From contig NC_056540.1 of the NCBI RefSeq assembly GCF_910596095.1, positions 14,687,001-14,751,000 on the forward strand: a DNA stretch of 64,000 nucleotides, given 5' to 3'. The notes beneath the pieces were generated by a model. That model saw nothing but the letters and a program-made list of their open reading frames with translations, searched no databases and had not been told where the DNA came from. The first letter of the stretch is position 1, and each line of letters begins with the position of its first letter. Both the position numbers and the translations under genes were made by a program. Below are positions 11,191-23,700 of this stretch, in pieces. The DNA comes from Thunnus maccoyii. Lineage: Eukaryota > Chordata > Actinopteri > Scombriformes > Scombridae.

Positions 11191-12129
11191 GTATTTGGCA
11201 AATAAGTTGGCAAAAGTTGCCAGGGGAATTTTCTGTTAAGTGTGGTTTGGTAATAAGGTCACCAAATGCCTTTGTTTTCCCTTTCAAATGTTTCCCTAAC
11301 CTGGGGGGCTGGTTTCAAACATGTATGATCCTCTGACTGCTCTTTTTGAGTAAATCATTAATATTGACAATAAGATGCTGGGCCAAAAATACAAAATATA
11401 AGACATAAGTTGTAATAAACTTTAATTATACTTTCAACTATTAGAACAAATGGGCAATGCTGTTTATTTCTGGGAGAGAAAGAGTCTCCAGATGGGGCTG
11501 CTTCACTTACATGTAAAGCTAGGTTGTAAAATGTAAAACCAAATGATTCCATGCTATTTCACCTGGTCAAAATGTTCAACTGATAAGACTTCAGCATGAA
11601 CTTTATCATCATCTGCATTACCTTTGGAGTTATGATAAACTTGTGTTTTTATGTTGTGGTTCTGTACTGTTTATGTCGAATATTTAAGATATTTCTTTCT
11701 TTTGGAAAGAATAACATTTCATCTTAAGGTAAATTCATTCAAATTACAAGTAACATAGCTTCTCACTTACTGAAGTGGCAGTGAACATGCAGTTAGTGTG
11801 GTTTTACTTGCACAGGTTTTTGAGACATCCTGCCTGCATTCTACCGTAACACAATGGGGGTAGATTTTTATTTGTGGTGCTTACATCACTAAGACATTAC
11901 ATTTAAATAATATAACAGCAACATGTCTCTCCAGAAACAGTGTCCCCATTGTTCAATGAAAACTGGTCAAAATGTGTGATGTCTTTTGGGGAGACATTCG
12001 CCTGCATTATACTAGGATGGTCGCACAAGCAGAAATTAAAACCTGGAAAAATAAAAACAAAACTAACTATGTGGCTTGTGAGCAGACATTGCATCAGACA
12101 GATGTTAGATCTGTGAGGAACACAGTTGA
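8931..12129. other. Intergenic DNA without recognised gene
   Basis: It contains a triple tandem of CAGTAGCTGT near 10680-10705, a C23 homopolymer at 10882-10904 and a short (TA)n at 11153-11184. I saw no convincing exon on either strand. A promoter-like TTTCACTTT at 10009 did not lead to a second chemokine gene. Confidence 0.45.
10882..10904. repeat. Poly-C tract (23 bases)
   Basis: An uninterrupted run of C on the plus strand. It may be length-variable or a sequencing weak point. Confidence 0.9.
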
Positions 12130-12540
12130 TTATTTGCAATAATTATCAATTATCAAAGATAATTAACTAATTATGACAATTAGTAGAATTATCAATATGA
12201 ATTAACAAATACGGGGCACCACCCAGAAACTGGGACCAATAACCAAACAAGATAGTCTCACAAATGGGAGTTCACCTAGAATGTTAATATCTGAGAGATA
12301 TCAACATTCGAGAGTGAACAAAGAAGAGTTGAATTCAAGCTCTGACTCCTTCAATCAGCCACTTTTAACAATATGTTACACACAATAATGACAAAAGAAC
12401 TTCTCTTTAAAGATATAACAATGTTTATTAAACTTAACAAAATACTTAACAAACTTATCAAAATTAACAAAGTTAACAAATGCTTCATTCAATAAACAAC
12501 TTTTCTAAAATCTAATTCTACCAAACAAAACAGCTATGTA
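12130..12540. repeat. AT-rich unit with reiterated TTAACAAA motifs, unclassified
   Basis: Positions 12425-12485 repeat short units such as AACTTAACAAAATACTTAAC. Just left is AT-rich palindromic sequence (ATAATTATCAATTATC) and GGGGCACCACCCAGAAACTG. It looks like the end of a dispersed element but I cannot name the family. Confidence 0.35.
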
Positions 12541-12739
12541 CAGGGTTGGACACATGTGGGAGCGTCTCCGCCTGGCATCCTTGGAAATGGAGTTTGCAAT
12601 GGACTCCCATTGTCTGTAAGCAGCATTTTGGCGCTATTCCTTTGTCTCGGGGGAAACAAAGGAAAAAGCATCTCGTGGTCAGGCCTCACAGGTTACATGT
12701 AGGCCTTCTCTGTGTGACCTCGTGGTTTGAGGCCCAACA

Positions 12740-14333
12740 CAGAAGAAACAAGTTCTCCGGAACAATATAATGGAACTGAGAGCAGTTCAAAGAAACTAAG
12801 GGAACCGCGACAACCACAAATGTCAGAGAAGCCTTTTCAACAAAGAACACAAAAAAACTGTGGGACTTTGTGAAAGAAATGGCCAACTTGAACTCGGGCA
12901 AGAGGAAATTGCATATACTGAATGAACTGGCAAAAGCAAATAAACTCAGCAATTTCCATAAACATTTTGATTGTGAAGGGAGTGACTGTACTGATGAATG
13001 TAGAAACTTGTCAATTATTGTGATGTGATCCAACACATAGAGTAGTAATTGATTCAAGTGCTGTGGCCAAAGTTTTTAAAAGGTTGCACACTAAGAAAGC
13101 CAGTGGGCCAGACGGTATTTCGGCTCTTCTTCTTAATACATTTGCTGATGAGTTGACTCCAGCTTGGAACCCTCTATTCTAGCTATCGGTCAGTACCATT
13201 CCTACAATATGGAAAAAGCTGTTATTATTCCTGTTTCAAGAAAACCTTGCTCACAGGCAAATAATGATTTTAGACCGGTAGCATTGACATCAATATTGAT
13301 GAAATCACTTGAATGCGTTATGGTAGGGAACCTATTAAGTGAGGTACAACATCTCTTAGACCCCTACCAATTTGCTTATAATGATGGTAGAGGCACTGAT
13401 GATGCTCCAAACACCACATTTCACTTTATTTTAAAACACCTTGAAAATCCTACAGTTTTTGCTAGACCGATGTTTATGGACTTTAGTTCAGCATTTAATA
13501 CCATTCTCCCTCAGACTACTATTAAACAAGCTGAAACAGATGAGAGAGAATCCCTATATAATCAGGTGGTATCATGCATTTCTCACAGGAGGACAACAGC
13601 AGGTGAAAGTTGACTCAACTCTCTCTGACATACAGGTTTTAAGTACTGAAACTCCTCAAGGCTGAGTAAACTCTCCCCTTCTTTTCACATTATATACAAA
13701 TGACTGTAATAACCAGTACACAAACAACTACATTATTAAGTTTTCTGATGATACAGCCATACTCAAGTTTACTGAAAAAAGATTCAGACATTTCTGTGTA
13801 TAAGTGAGAGATTGAGGTTGTGCAGTGGTGTGAGGGGCACAACCTGATTTTAAACGTCAAAAAAAACTAAAGAAATGGTCTTCGATCTCAGTTCTGTTGG
13901 TGATCACAAGTGGAGTATGTCTGTTAATGAATTAGTCAACATCTGCATTTTCTGTGAAGACTCAGGGTCCATGGAGGGGATAAAAGCATTATGTTATTGT
14001 TCTACAGGGTGGCCATTGAATCTATTATTCATTATGGCATCAAAACATGGTTTGGTAACCTGTCTGTTAAACTCAAATCACAACTCCAAAACCTGATCAA
14101 AAGGGATGAGAAAATAATTGGTATGTTGCCCCCATCTTCTCTCCAGGAGATATTTGAGGAGACAGTGAGGAGGCAGGGCCTTAAAATCACCTGTGACACA
14201 AACCACATCCTTCATAAAGTATACAAGCTGATGCCCTCAGGCAGAAGGTACAGGTGACCAAACTGTAAGTTGAACAGGAATAAATTCTCCTTAGTTCCAC
14301 TATCAGTCAAACTACTAGACAGTAAGAGATGCA

Positions 14334-14334
<1 letters not shown>
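12740..14334 (+). mobile_element. Second decayed LINE fragment, different family
   Basis: Broken frames show KKLWDFVKEMANLNSGKRK near 12850, HTKKASGPDGIS near 13095 and NDFRPVALTSILMKSLECVM near 13263. After these come DPYQFAYNDGRGTDDA near 13365, MDFSSAFNTI near 13478, the catalytic SDDTAI near 13745, and AIESIIHYGIKTWFGNLSVK near 14010. It ends with LMPSGRRYR at 14254 and then a (TG)n tract. Several frameshifts, an internal stop after TPQG and a deletion around 13900-13990 make it a pseudogene. The order of motifs fits an apurinic-endonuclease type non-LTR element; the endonuclease part is missing. Confidence 0.8.

Positions 14335-14388
<54 letters not shown>
14335..14388 (+). repeat. (TG)n microsatellite
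   Basis: A pure TG tract directly after the LINE remnant; a second short one lies at 14472-14490. Confidence 0.95.
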
Positions 14389-14390
<2 letters not shown>

Positions 14391-14619
14391 CAATAGGAGG
14401 GGTGAAGCATTATGGCTTCTGTTGGGGGGAATTTGCAACATCGTGGTGTAGGTCATCTGTGCAATATTTCGGTGTGTGTGTGTGTGTGTGGGCGGGCTGG
14501 GAGGGTGAAAGGTTATGGTTTTTATTGAGGGGAATGTGCAATATCCTGGTGTGGTACATCGCGTAACATTCTTGGTGGGTACATTCAGCTGTATACGGAT
14601 CTGTGTGTGTTACTGCATG

Positions 14620-14710
14620 TTAACTGTCGTTTGATTGTATATGTATATGGCTATAGTGTGTCATATATACACAATATATCCATATACATATACAATCAAA
14701 CGACAGTTAA
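14620..14710. repeat. Perfect 31-bp inverted repeat with 29-base loop
   Basis: Arms 14620-14650 and 14680-14710 are exact reverse complements and both end in TTAA (TTAACTGTCG ... CGACAGTTAA). The match stops exactly at the TTAA. It may be a tiny TTAA-bounded inverted-repeat element, or a hairpin if transcribed. Confidence 0.9.
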
Positions 14711-15872
14711 GGCTGTGTGCTGCCATGTTTCCTCAAATGCCCAAGACAAATAACCATAAAGGCTAATCTATCTATCTAGATACATATATGTTTGTTTATT
14801 TATTTATTTTGGGCTGAACTTTTTTTCTGTAACTTTTTTTCTGTGCCAGTTTTCAGACAAACGTGTGTTCTTTTTGTCCTCTTATGGGAAGGAGGGCCCT
14901 ACACATTTGGGCGCAGGCAACTAACTCTAAATTGTCAGGTTGAAAATAACTACACACCTTCAATACCATAAATACTGCAAGGACCTGACCTGCCTATTTG
15001 AGATTTTAAGGTAAAATGTGTGATGTGTTGCTCATGTCTTGTGTATTATTAGGTATGACTGAGATTATGTATTGAGTAGTAAATGCCATAAGCCTGCCCT
15101 CTAGTGTTTAAGATTCAAAACAACAGTTAAGGATGCTTTGTGTGTTTTCTGGCAAAACCTGTTCAGACGAAAACAATTCTGGTTAAATGATCATCACAGA
15201 TCATCTCTGCTCATCATCTTCTGCTCTTTGTAATATTGAAATGTACTCATGTGAATCAGTAACTTCGCCTCTCAGCTCATTATTATGCCTGATAATTCCT
15301 CTTGTTTTAACACAGATGACCTCCATCTTGCATGTCTGGGTTCAATGGTGTCATCTTTGCTCAGACCGTGATCCGCCACACTTGTGTTTACCAGAGCTGC
15401 ATCCCACGACAGTTACCATAGAAACCCCGGCGGCTGCACCAGCAGAGCCAAGAACGGGAGTTCATGCACATGCAAGAAAACAAAGATCACAGCATGGAGA
15501 AAAAACACTGATCACACTGGTTGAGAGTATCAAAAGAATGTTTTAATTAGTTATACTTAGCTCACAAAACACTGGATAAAAGGATTTTGCAGATTTGTCC
15601 ATTTTTTATGATTTTGTATGACCACCAGCATACATAGCCTTAGCATAGGAGGGCTGTAATAGTAAATAATGACATTAATATAATGTTACAGATGGACAAT
15701 CATGACAATATTTACTTGTCTCAGTATTTTTTAAAGTGTATTTAATCATATCCCTTATATATAACTGCATGAAACATTTCCACATATCTCTTAATGTCTC
15801 TTAGTGTCACTGACAGGAAAAGAGTAGGATACTATTTAGAAATTTCTTCTAATGACTGTCCAGTTTTGCATC
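14711..15872. other. Intergenic DNA without recognised gene
   Basis: An open stretch at 15187-15546 on the plus strand has no family resemblance and no splice support. Possible ATTAAA signals for the gene ending at 15873 lie near 15745 and 15547 on the minus strand. Confidence 0.4.
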
Positions 15873-16678
15873 CTATATCTCTGCAATGGCGGGCAGCATA
15901 CAGGCTCGCACGCGCGCCTCTCTCCAAGCTGACCTGCAGTCAGAGATCCACTGGGAGATGAAGGATTGTTTGATGGTTGGATTTGTCCTCTCCCCCTCTT
16001 CCTCACTGTCTGCTAGGCTCCCTCTCCTGGCCTCTAACCTGGACAGGCTGTGTTTTGGGGAGTTGTTTGGAGTGGAATTGTTAGTGCTGGTGTGTAACTC
16101 TGGGCAGCTGCTCTTGCGTTGCCGTGGGAGGCCTGGATTTGAAGCACGGGGGACGCTGTGCGCCCTGGAGCGAGCCTGTCCCTCCCATACTCTCCCATTC
16201 TGTCTTATAAACCTTCCCTCCGCAAATGCCCCCCTCACACCTTCTGACTGACAGGTGGAGAGGTTGTTCTGGTGTCCATAAAGATACTCCAGAGGGTCAG
16301 AGTTGCCAAACATCAGTTCACCATTTAGTTCTTTCTCTTCTCCCTGCTGCGCACCCACGGCAGGTGCCTCCTCTCTGGGGTTGAATTCAAAGGTGGCTGA
16401 TGTAGTCCCACTGAGTCGTGACAGCCGCAGCCTCTGGTGCACGGTGTCCAGCTGGCGTATGTGGATGTTGTTGGGAGAAACATCCCTAGTGGGGAAGGTG
16501 GGGTGGGCCAGGTGGCAGATGGAGAGGAGGTAGTCCTCTGAGGAGACAGACTGGCCATGGCCAGCCATGTGGAGTGTGTTGGCCTCATTCAAATCCCTCA
16601 CTGTCTCCTCTGTGCCCTCTCTGATTGTGGGCAGCAGGAGTCCTCTCTTGGACAGCAGTCTGGACCGCGGCCGCATAG
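15873..16678 (-). CDS. Last coding exon of an unidentified gene (267-residue cytosolic-type tail)
   Basis: The frame is open from acceptor ..CTCTCTCAG at 16679 to TAG at 15875-15873, about 267 residues, far longer than chance in this DNA. It is enriched in Ser/Arg and ends RACMLPAIAEI. Recognisable features are an SSEDYLLSICHLAHPTF block, an acidic SLADSEEEGE patch, an RKSSCPELH patch that could be a phosphorylation site, and a closing segment with SQWISDCRSAWREARVR. There is no signal peptide or globular-domain motif, so it looks like the intracellular end of a membrane or scaffold protein. I do not recognise the family. A hydrophobic 41-base exon candidate at 17357-17397 joins in phase just upstream. 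No function is proposed. Confidence 0.65.
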
Positions 16679-17356
16679 CTGAGAGAGGGAGACAAGGAGG
16701 GAGGAGAGAAGGGTGCCATGTTTATTGCCAAAACCATAAATGTACAGGAGTATACAGTCAGAGTAATGCATATAAACCTGGGAAAGGTGTTTTTCAATGA
16801 TTTATTTTCAATTTTACTTTAAATTCACTGAATCTTTAAGATGTTTTCTTACAAAAGCAGATTTAAACACATATACTCAACGTGGTGATAACAATAGACA
16901 CTGATTAATAGTATCAATCCTCAAATTGAAATGATAATGTGATTTGTCCAGGTATAAGGTTATATGTGGCTGCCTTGCTGGTTCTGGTTTGTTGGAAAAC
17001 ATGATCACATCCATGCCATTTCCATTCAAGAAAACATCTGATTCAACAGCATTTTGGAAATGAAACAAAATATCTATACATAGCAGAAAACAACATGTTT
17101 GAAGGATACTGTGTGTTTTCAAGTGTCCTTTGTGCCAAGACCTCTTCAGCCTGATGTGTTTTGTTCTGAGATCATTTTGCTGTTACATCTGGATGTCACT
17201 CACATGATAAATAACAGTTAGTAGACTGGAGCCTTTTGAAACACAACCATCTATTTTGGCCCCTGTTGTATCAATCAAATTTAATTCACATGTAAGCTCA
17301 TCTGTCCTCCTCCTGACTCTCCCTTTTCCCCATTTCAGACACCATCCCCTGCTTAC

Positions 17357-17397
17357 TTTGGAGTGGCAGTGTAAACAGCCCAAAATACAAACAATCC
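17357..17397 (-). CDS. Possible upstream exon of the unidentified gene (hydrophobic)
   Basis: Acceptor CTCCTTGCAG and donor GTAAGC bound 41 bases encoding DCLYFGLFTLPLQ. The last base joins the exon ending at 15873 in frame (..PLQTMRPRSRL). It could be part of a membrane segment. Support is only splice sites, phase and hydrophobicity. Confidence 0.3.
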
Positions 17398-20300
17398 CTG
17401 CAAGGAGCAGAGAGGCAACGTAAATAGATGAGTATTTTAAATGCCATCCTACTCATGTAAAGCCACAGAATGTGTCAGCCTATGTTTTCTTATGTAACCC
17501 CATATTGTTATAACCCCGAGTGTAGCCCACAATATATTTTAGTCTCGACCTCCATGCCAAAAATAGAGCATGCCAAACCAAAATGCCAGCCTCTCCCAGA
17601 TTCTTCCAAGGTGTAACCGTTGCTAAATTTAGACCACACCTTCAGTATACAGCCACTAAAAATGGTTCAGAGGCTGCAGCTCCGGGGCTGAAGCACAGAA
17701 TAGGCACCCTGTGTCGTTTCACATCATGCATTTGCAGTAATAATGATTATGTAAGGTTTTTTCTGCTCAATTTGCTTTCACACTCACCTGCTCGCAGATG
17801 TCGAGTCCAGTAGATGTTTTCTTCTCTTTTGTGCTCTTGCAACCTCAAATATTAGTCTGGAGCCTTTTCACAGTTCAGTATCTGTTTTTCTTTTGTTTTT
17901 TTATTTTATTTATGATGCTGTGACTCCAGCCAGTGATGATGCTTCTCCTTGAGCGCGCTCTGTAGCTCCAACTGTCTCTGACCAGAGGCAGCAGTAGAAT
18001 GCAGATTTATCTTCTCCTCACAACCCTCCTCCCTCCCTCTCTCTCTCTCTCTCTCTCCCTAGCTTACTTTTGATTTGATTTGCCCTCCTTCCCTGGTTCT
18101 AAAAATAGACACACCATCCATTTCCTCAGCCCGAGCACTGTCATTGGCTGACTGTATTGATGGAGAGAGGAAAAACAGAGGCAGAGAAAGAGGGAAGAGA
18201 GAAAGAGAAAGGACTAAGAAATAAATATAGAGAAATGGGGAGAGTGATACAGACAAAGAGGAAAGAAAACAAAACAGTAAGAGGGAAAGAGATGGAGGTT
18301 TATTTTTGTCTCTCTTTTTTAAGAATGTGCCATTTCTGTGAAACACTGACAGTCACCCCCTGCAATTTTGGTAAATCTGCCAAAATGAATGATGCTTTTT
18401 AACAACAGACATCTACTTACTGTGGCGCTGTTGTAAACATATTTGGCTTTAATTGTGTAAAGAATGTAGACAATCAGATGTGCATGTGAGAGCTTTGCAC
18501 GTGTTTACTGTGTGTGTGTGATTGTAAGACACATTGTTGAGATCAGAGGATTTAACAAGCTTTTCACCCGAGGCTTAACATGAGTCACTTGTGTCAACAA
18601 TCTCACTCCGTTGGATGCATTTCTCAGTTATTCATTAAACCTTTAAATCTGTGAGACACTGTATAACTGTTTGATCTTCCACAAACATTTCTTTATTATG
18701 CAGGCTACTGAAATGTGTTTCCCCAAGACTTTGTGGTTTAGGCCCCAGTAGACTGTAGTTAGTGTAAAAATAAACTTCAGCGAAGACCACACTGACTGTA
18801 AAGACCTATTTCGAAGCAATGAATAAAAAAGCATATATTTTAACACCAAACAAGCACTTCAGCTTGTACTGACTGTACTTTTTGAGGAAGAACCCATTTT
18901 TAAGGATCTGGGGCAGATGTAGAAAGAGTTACATAAGCAAAACCATTGTCCACTGATCAGCTTTGTGGTAAAAATTGGCTGTAATTCGTGTCTTGCATCA
19001 AGATAAAGATTTAATGATAAATAATAAATAAATGGACAGCAGGTGGTGCTTTTTTATTTCCCTGCTCCGATGTTGATCACTGTGAAACTGAATTGATCTC
19101 ATGGAGAAGATTGTTTCTCTGGCATTAGGTGCTTTTGGACATTTGAGATAATCTTTTGAATTTTTAAAAAGGTCAAATCACAAGGAGAGTCAGGCTTCTG
19201 ACCACTGTGGTATTTGTAATAACTGCATTCATTTTACAGGAGTTAATTTCACAAACATAACCTCTGCCCAAAGGAAAAAAATATCTGTTTTTTTTTTGCA
19301 GATTAAACAAGAATTTGTTGTGATGTTTATGAAGTTACAGTGTTATTATGAAACCTGCTACAGTTATTTTAGAGTAGAGGACTACTATTGCAAACACATT
19401 TCACAAGAAGCAGCCAGGAGACATTTCGATAGAAGGCTAATTTTACACATTTTACTTCACATATCCTCACTAATAATACTGGATGCTCTATATGTATTAT
19501 TAGACAACTAAAGAGCTACATATGCATTTAAATATATTTCTGGTGTGACACATTGATTATCAATATTTTACATGGTGTGTATATTTGTGTAGGATCACAC
19601 AACTGTTCACCAGAGGATTCACGAACATCCTGCTTCAGACCTTTCAGTCAACAATTCGCCCCTGTGTCTGGGGAAAAAGGCTTTCAGTAAGAGTGTGTGT
19701 GTGTGTGTGTGTGTACTGGAAGCAGCATGACCCCTGATGAGTCAGATGAGTCACATCTTCTTTGCATCCAACCTATAAAAAGATTCCCAGCTTTTTATGG
19801 ATCTCTAATGGACTGGTCACAAGGAACTAAATTTGCCTCAAAGACACACAAAAACACACACAAACGCGCACACACCGGCACGTGGCTTTGTTCAGTTATA
19901 GTCTTGACAGACTCTCAGGCACCGAACTGACTGCGTTTTGCTAATCACAAACAGCAGGCACAACATCAGCCAGGCTTCACATCTAAATAAAATGCCTGGA
20001 GTGAATTCATGAGAGAAACAGCAAAAACAAGATCTAGATCATTTTAAGCTCCAGGTATTCATATTTATTGTTCTGTGTGTGTTTACAAGGAAATAGCTGT
20101 CTTATCAGCAGACATGTTAAAGCGATTATGAATAGGTCCATTTGTTTTTTTAATGGGCTGATGACCTCAATGCTGTGTAGCCCAATGCCATTTATGTGTG
20201 TGATGTATGTACTGTAGAAAGATAAGGCAATAAGCCACTGTGACGTCATAACAACTGCTGTCTTATTAAGGTAAGATCATAGAAACATACCTACTTTTGA

Positions 20301-20504
20301 AGTAACTTTGGCAGAAAGAAGTCTAAAATTAGCTGTGCAATTTTTTCCTCAAGATTTACATATGACATTTTACTAAAAAGTCATCATAGTGATAATATTC
20401 TTCAACTTCTGTCTATTTTTTGTTTGTTTGATCACATACTGTAGATCTATATTTTTCAACACATAAATACACAACATTATATGAGTATGCTGCGTAGGTG
20501 ACTG
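17398..20504. other. Intergenic or 5' intronic DNA, no recognised gene
   Basis: It contains a (CT)n tract at 18030-18060, a purine-rich stretch at 18157-18300 and a (GT)n at 19694-19713. Earlier exons of the unidentified minus-strand gene may lie here but none could be supported. Confidence 0.4.
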
Positions 20505-20762
20505 AATTTATATAGCACCTTTCTAGTCTTGTGAGCACTCAAAGCGCTTTACAATACATATTAACATTCACCTATCCACACATTGATGGCAGAGGCTGCC
20601 ATGCAAGGTGCCAACCTACTCATCAGGATCTAATCTAATGCACATTGACACACACACACACTGGTGGACACTTCAACATGTGGACTGCAGGAGCCAGGGA
20701 TTGAACCGCCAAGCTTCCGATTAGCGGACGACCCACTCTACCTCCTGAGCCACAGCTGCCTC
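20505..20762 (-). mobile_element. tRNA-derived SINE
   Basis: On the minus strand the head has box A TGGCTCAGGAGG (20752-20741) and box B GGTTCAATCCC (20707-20697), spaced as in tRNA genes. The body ends in a LINE-like tail containing AAAGCGCT and AGGTGCTATATAA. The split polymerase III promoter makes the assignment firm. It is not a functional tRNA gene because no cloverleaf can be completed. Confidence 0.75.
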
Positions 20763-23700
20763 GATTGTGATTGTGTGTTTTTTACATGTATGTGTATATA
20801 TGAAGATTGTTACTGATTGTTACAAGTCCTGCCCACTGCAACACATGGATTTAAAATAACAGGCTCTGGCAGATAAACTCATCTTTTTATGAGTAGAAAT
20901 TGCACTTCTTCATTCTCTAAACATTGATTTTCATGCAGGTCAATTATAAAGCTTATTATTTACAATATTGTCAGAGTGACACAACAGAGAGGGTGTTCTG
21001 ACATTTGAATGGTTGAATGTGATGGTTGAAAGAATATTAAATCTTGATCTCATGGAAGATGCAGAGCAACAAGGCCTTTTTTCACAGCAGACATTTTGAC
21101 TTGTCATAGTAGGAAATGCACAGATGTTACTAAAAACATTAACAATGGCTCTGTTCTATTCAAGTGTCCTATTAAGCTATGACAGTGTGACAGTGAGCCA
21201 GCATGCACAATACCAGGAACACTAAAATTCAGCCATCGTTAATGTTATTAGTAACACCTGTCCTTTTCCTCCTGTGACATGTCAAAACGTCCTCAGGGAA
21301 AAAGGCCTATTGTTCTGTATCTACCACGAGATCAAGATTTTGACAAGACTTTTTCAACCACCAAATTTGACCTTTTATCCCAGCTTACAACAAAAAATGA
21401 TATACAAAAATTTGTATACAAAAAGATTTTCAGAAAAAGGCATGTTTTTATGCTCAAAGGCAAAAAGCAGGTTAAATACTCCAACTCCTCTTCAGCGTGC
21501 CTCTTCTCTCTTTCTTGAACCTCTTGTTTTCATCCACTGATGGGTTTGCTATGAATTAGATTGACAAAGGAGGATGCTTGTGTTTTATGGCTGATCAAAG
21601 CTTCAGTGTACAGGTAGAGAGAGGTGGACTCTTTAGCTTGAAAGATGGATAAATGGAAAGGGTGCGACTGTTGAGCCTGGATATTGATTTTCATCAACAA
21701 GCTTCCAGCTGCCAGAGGGGTTCTGGGAAATGGTCATATGCGGTAGTCATCCTCTGAAGGGCAGAGAGGGGGGATTCCTCAGAAAGATGTCTTCTTCCAA
21801 GAATAAGTTGTTTTGAAATATTTTTGCAGAAAAGATTACATCACAGGGGGTGAAAAACAGTCGCTTATATGGCATTATCAGATATATTATAGCAAAACTG
21901 TAGCTTCATCTTCACCTCAGTAGCACTGATTATAAAGGGCTTTTAGACTGCAATAGTCTTTAAGGTGTCACAATTACTGTTACTGTACTATTGTATCAAC
22001 CCCTTGTACCATGTACATGCTTTGAGTAGTGAAGCACAAGGGGTATACCATCCATGAGTCACGTGAGCTGTCATGAACTTGTTCGTTTTTATCTCAAAAA
22101 AGGAAAAAAATGTTTCATCACTACTGTGTCTAAAGGAGCCTGACTAGGAGCCTTCTTATGAAACCTGATTTCATAAGAAGAGAATCCAATCTCACAAGAC
22201 CAGAAATAAAACACATTGATGAGCCTTACAGTTTGTGGCATGAGGGCTGACATTACACTGTATTAAGGGGACACTGCACTGTTTTAATTATGATTGTTAA
22301 TCATCATATCACACTGAGAATAGATCCTATTCATATTTCTCTACTGGTGTGTTTTGTCCACATAATTGCATGAACCATGTGCCGCTTTCAAAATGGCTCT
22401 CTGATTTCTGCATCGTTTCAATCCAACAAGGCGTTTGTCTGAATAAATTAACAAGCTAAGCACTTGTCTCAAAGGTCAACAAATATATCATATAATAAAA
22501 AATAATAATATAAAAAATATAATATCATCTGCTATTGTATAAAAACATTTCTCCGTATTGTGGACTTATCATAAGGCACAGAAAGGTGTCAATTGAGCTC
22601 ATGAGGAGTTAGACACATGTTAGACCTTCGTATTTTCCTTCCCAACACCATTTTGGGTGTACATAACACTTTTCATTCAGTCCTAATTTGCTGCTCAGCT
22701 TTCCTGACAGGAACTTATGAGTAATCTAATATTCTGATGCAGTGAAGTTGTTTAGAGTTATTAACAGCCACAGGGCAACCTTTAATGATCATAACAAGAA
22801 TGGTGTGGATACTTTACAGAGGCCAGCTGGGGCCAGTTTTGGGAGAAGAAGCAAATCAAAAAAAGACAAAAACAAAAATCTTTATCTACTGATAGATAAA
22901 GGATGTAAACAATTAGGGTTCAACGTCAAGTCTTGTTCATCTAGAGAATCAGAAAAATGATTTTCCTCATGTTTGCATGTGGAACTATTGTATGTTACAT
23001 ATACTGTAAGAATGGTAATTAAATTTGGTTTCTGTTTACTGTCAAAGGGCAAGTGTTTGAATGAGTTGACTCAACATTTCACACAATCTGTGAGTAACCA
23101 GATGTAAAGTTGGACGCAGAGCCTAATCTGAGAGCAAGAGAGTGAGTGCAATGTAACGGTATATTTCCTGTGTCAGTAATCACATTAAATGTGTTCACAA
23201 CTCATTTCTACTCTTAGAAACACAATTATTCTGGGGCTCATCTCAAGTCAAAGGGTCAGTTTGCATGGCTACTGGTATCTAATAGTATTATCTTGGCTAT
23301 CTGCCACCACAATACACTAGAAATGATGGAATCTTATGGTACTTAAATTAAAGAAAACATAAATTAAGAACATGATTTTTTTCAGAAACAGTATCCAGAC
23401 CTTGTTGTGAACTACTTTCATAACTTTTCTAACCTTCTATACAAAGAGTTTCCTGTTTAAAAATTTAGCCCTGTCATTGGGGCATTTAGGCATGTCATGT
23501 TGACTCATGTCTGGGAGCTGCTCCATTAAAAGGAAATTAGCTTATCATCGCTATATTAGTGTCAGTATTAGCAGTCAGTGATTTTATATTTTTAGAAAGT
23601 CCAAAGATAGTCATTTCCCGAACCTGCTACTCTGATTCTGTCAAAGGCAACATGAACACAACCAGAATACAATGCACATAAATTTAAGTGCTGTGTCTCC

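Noticed and set aside
16877..17122. An 81-residue minus-strand frame upstream of the unidentified last exon
   Set aside because: No suitable splice sites in phase with the downstream exon and no family resemblance.
20505..20762. A tRNA gene
   Set aside because: Boxes A and B are present but a cloverleaf cannot be completed, and a LINE-like tail follows; it is a SINE.
21279..21518. A 79-residue Lys-rich plus-strand frame starting with a Met
   Set aside because: No promoter, splice or family support; two overlapping frames are open over the same AT-rich DNA.
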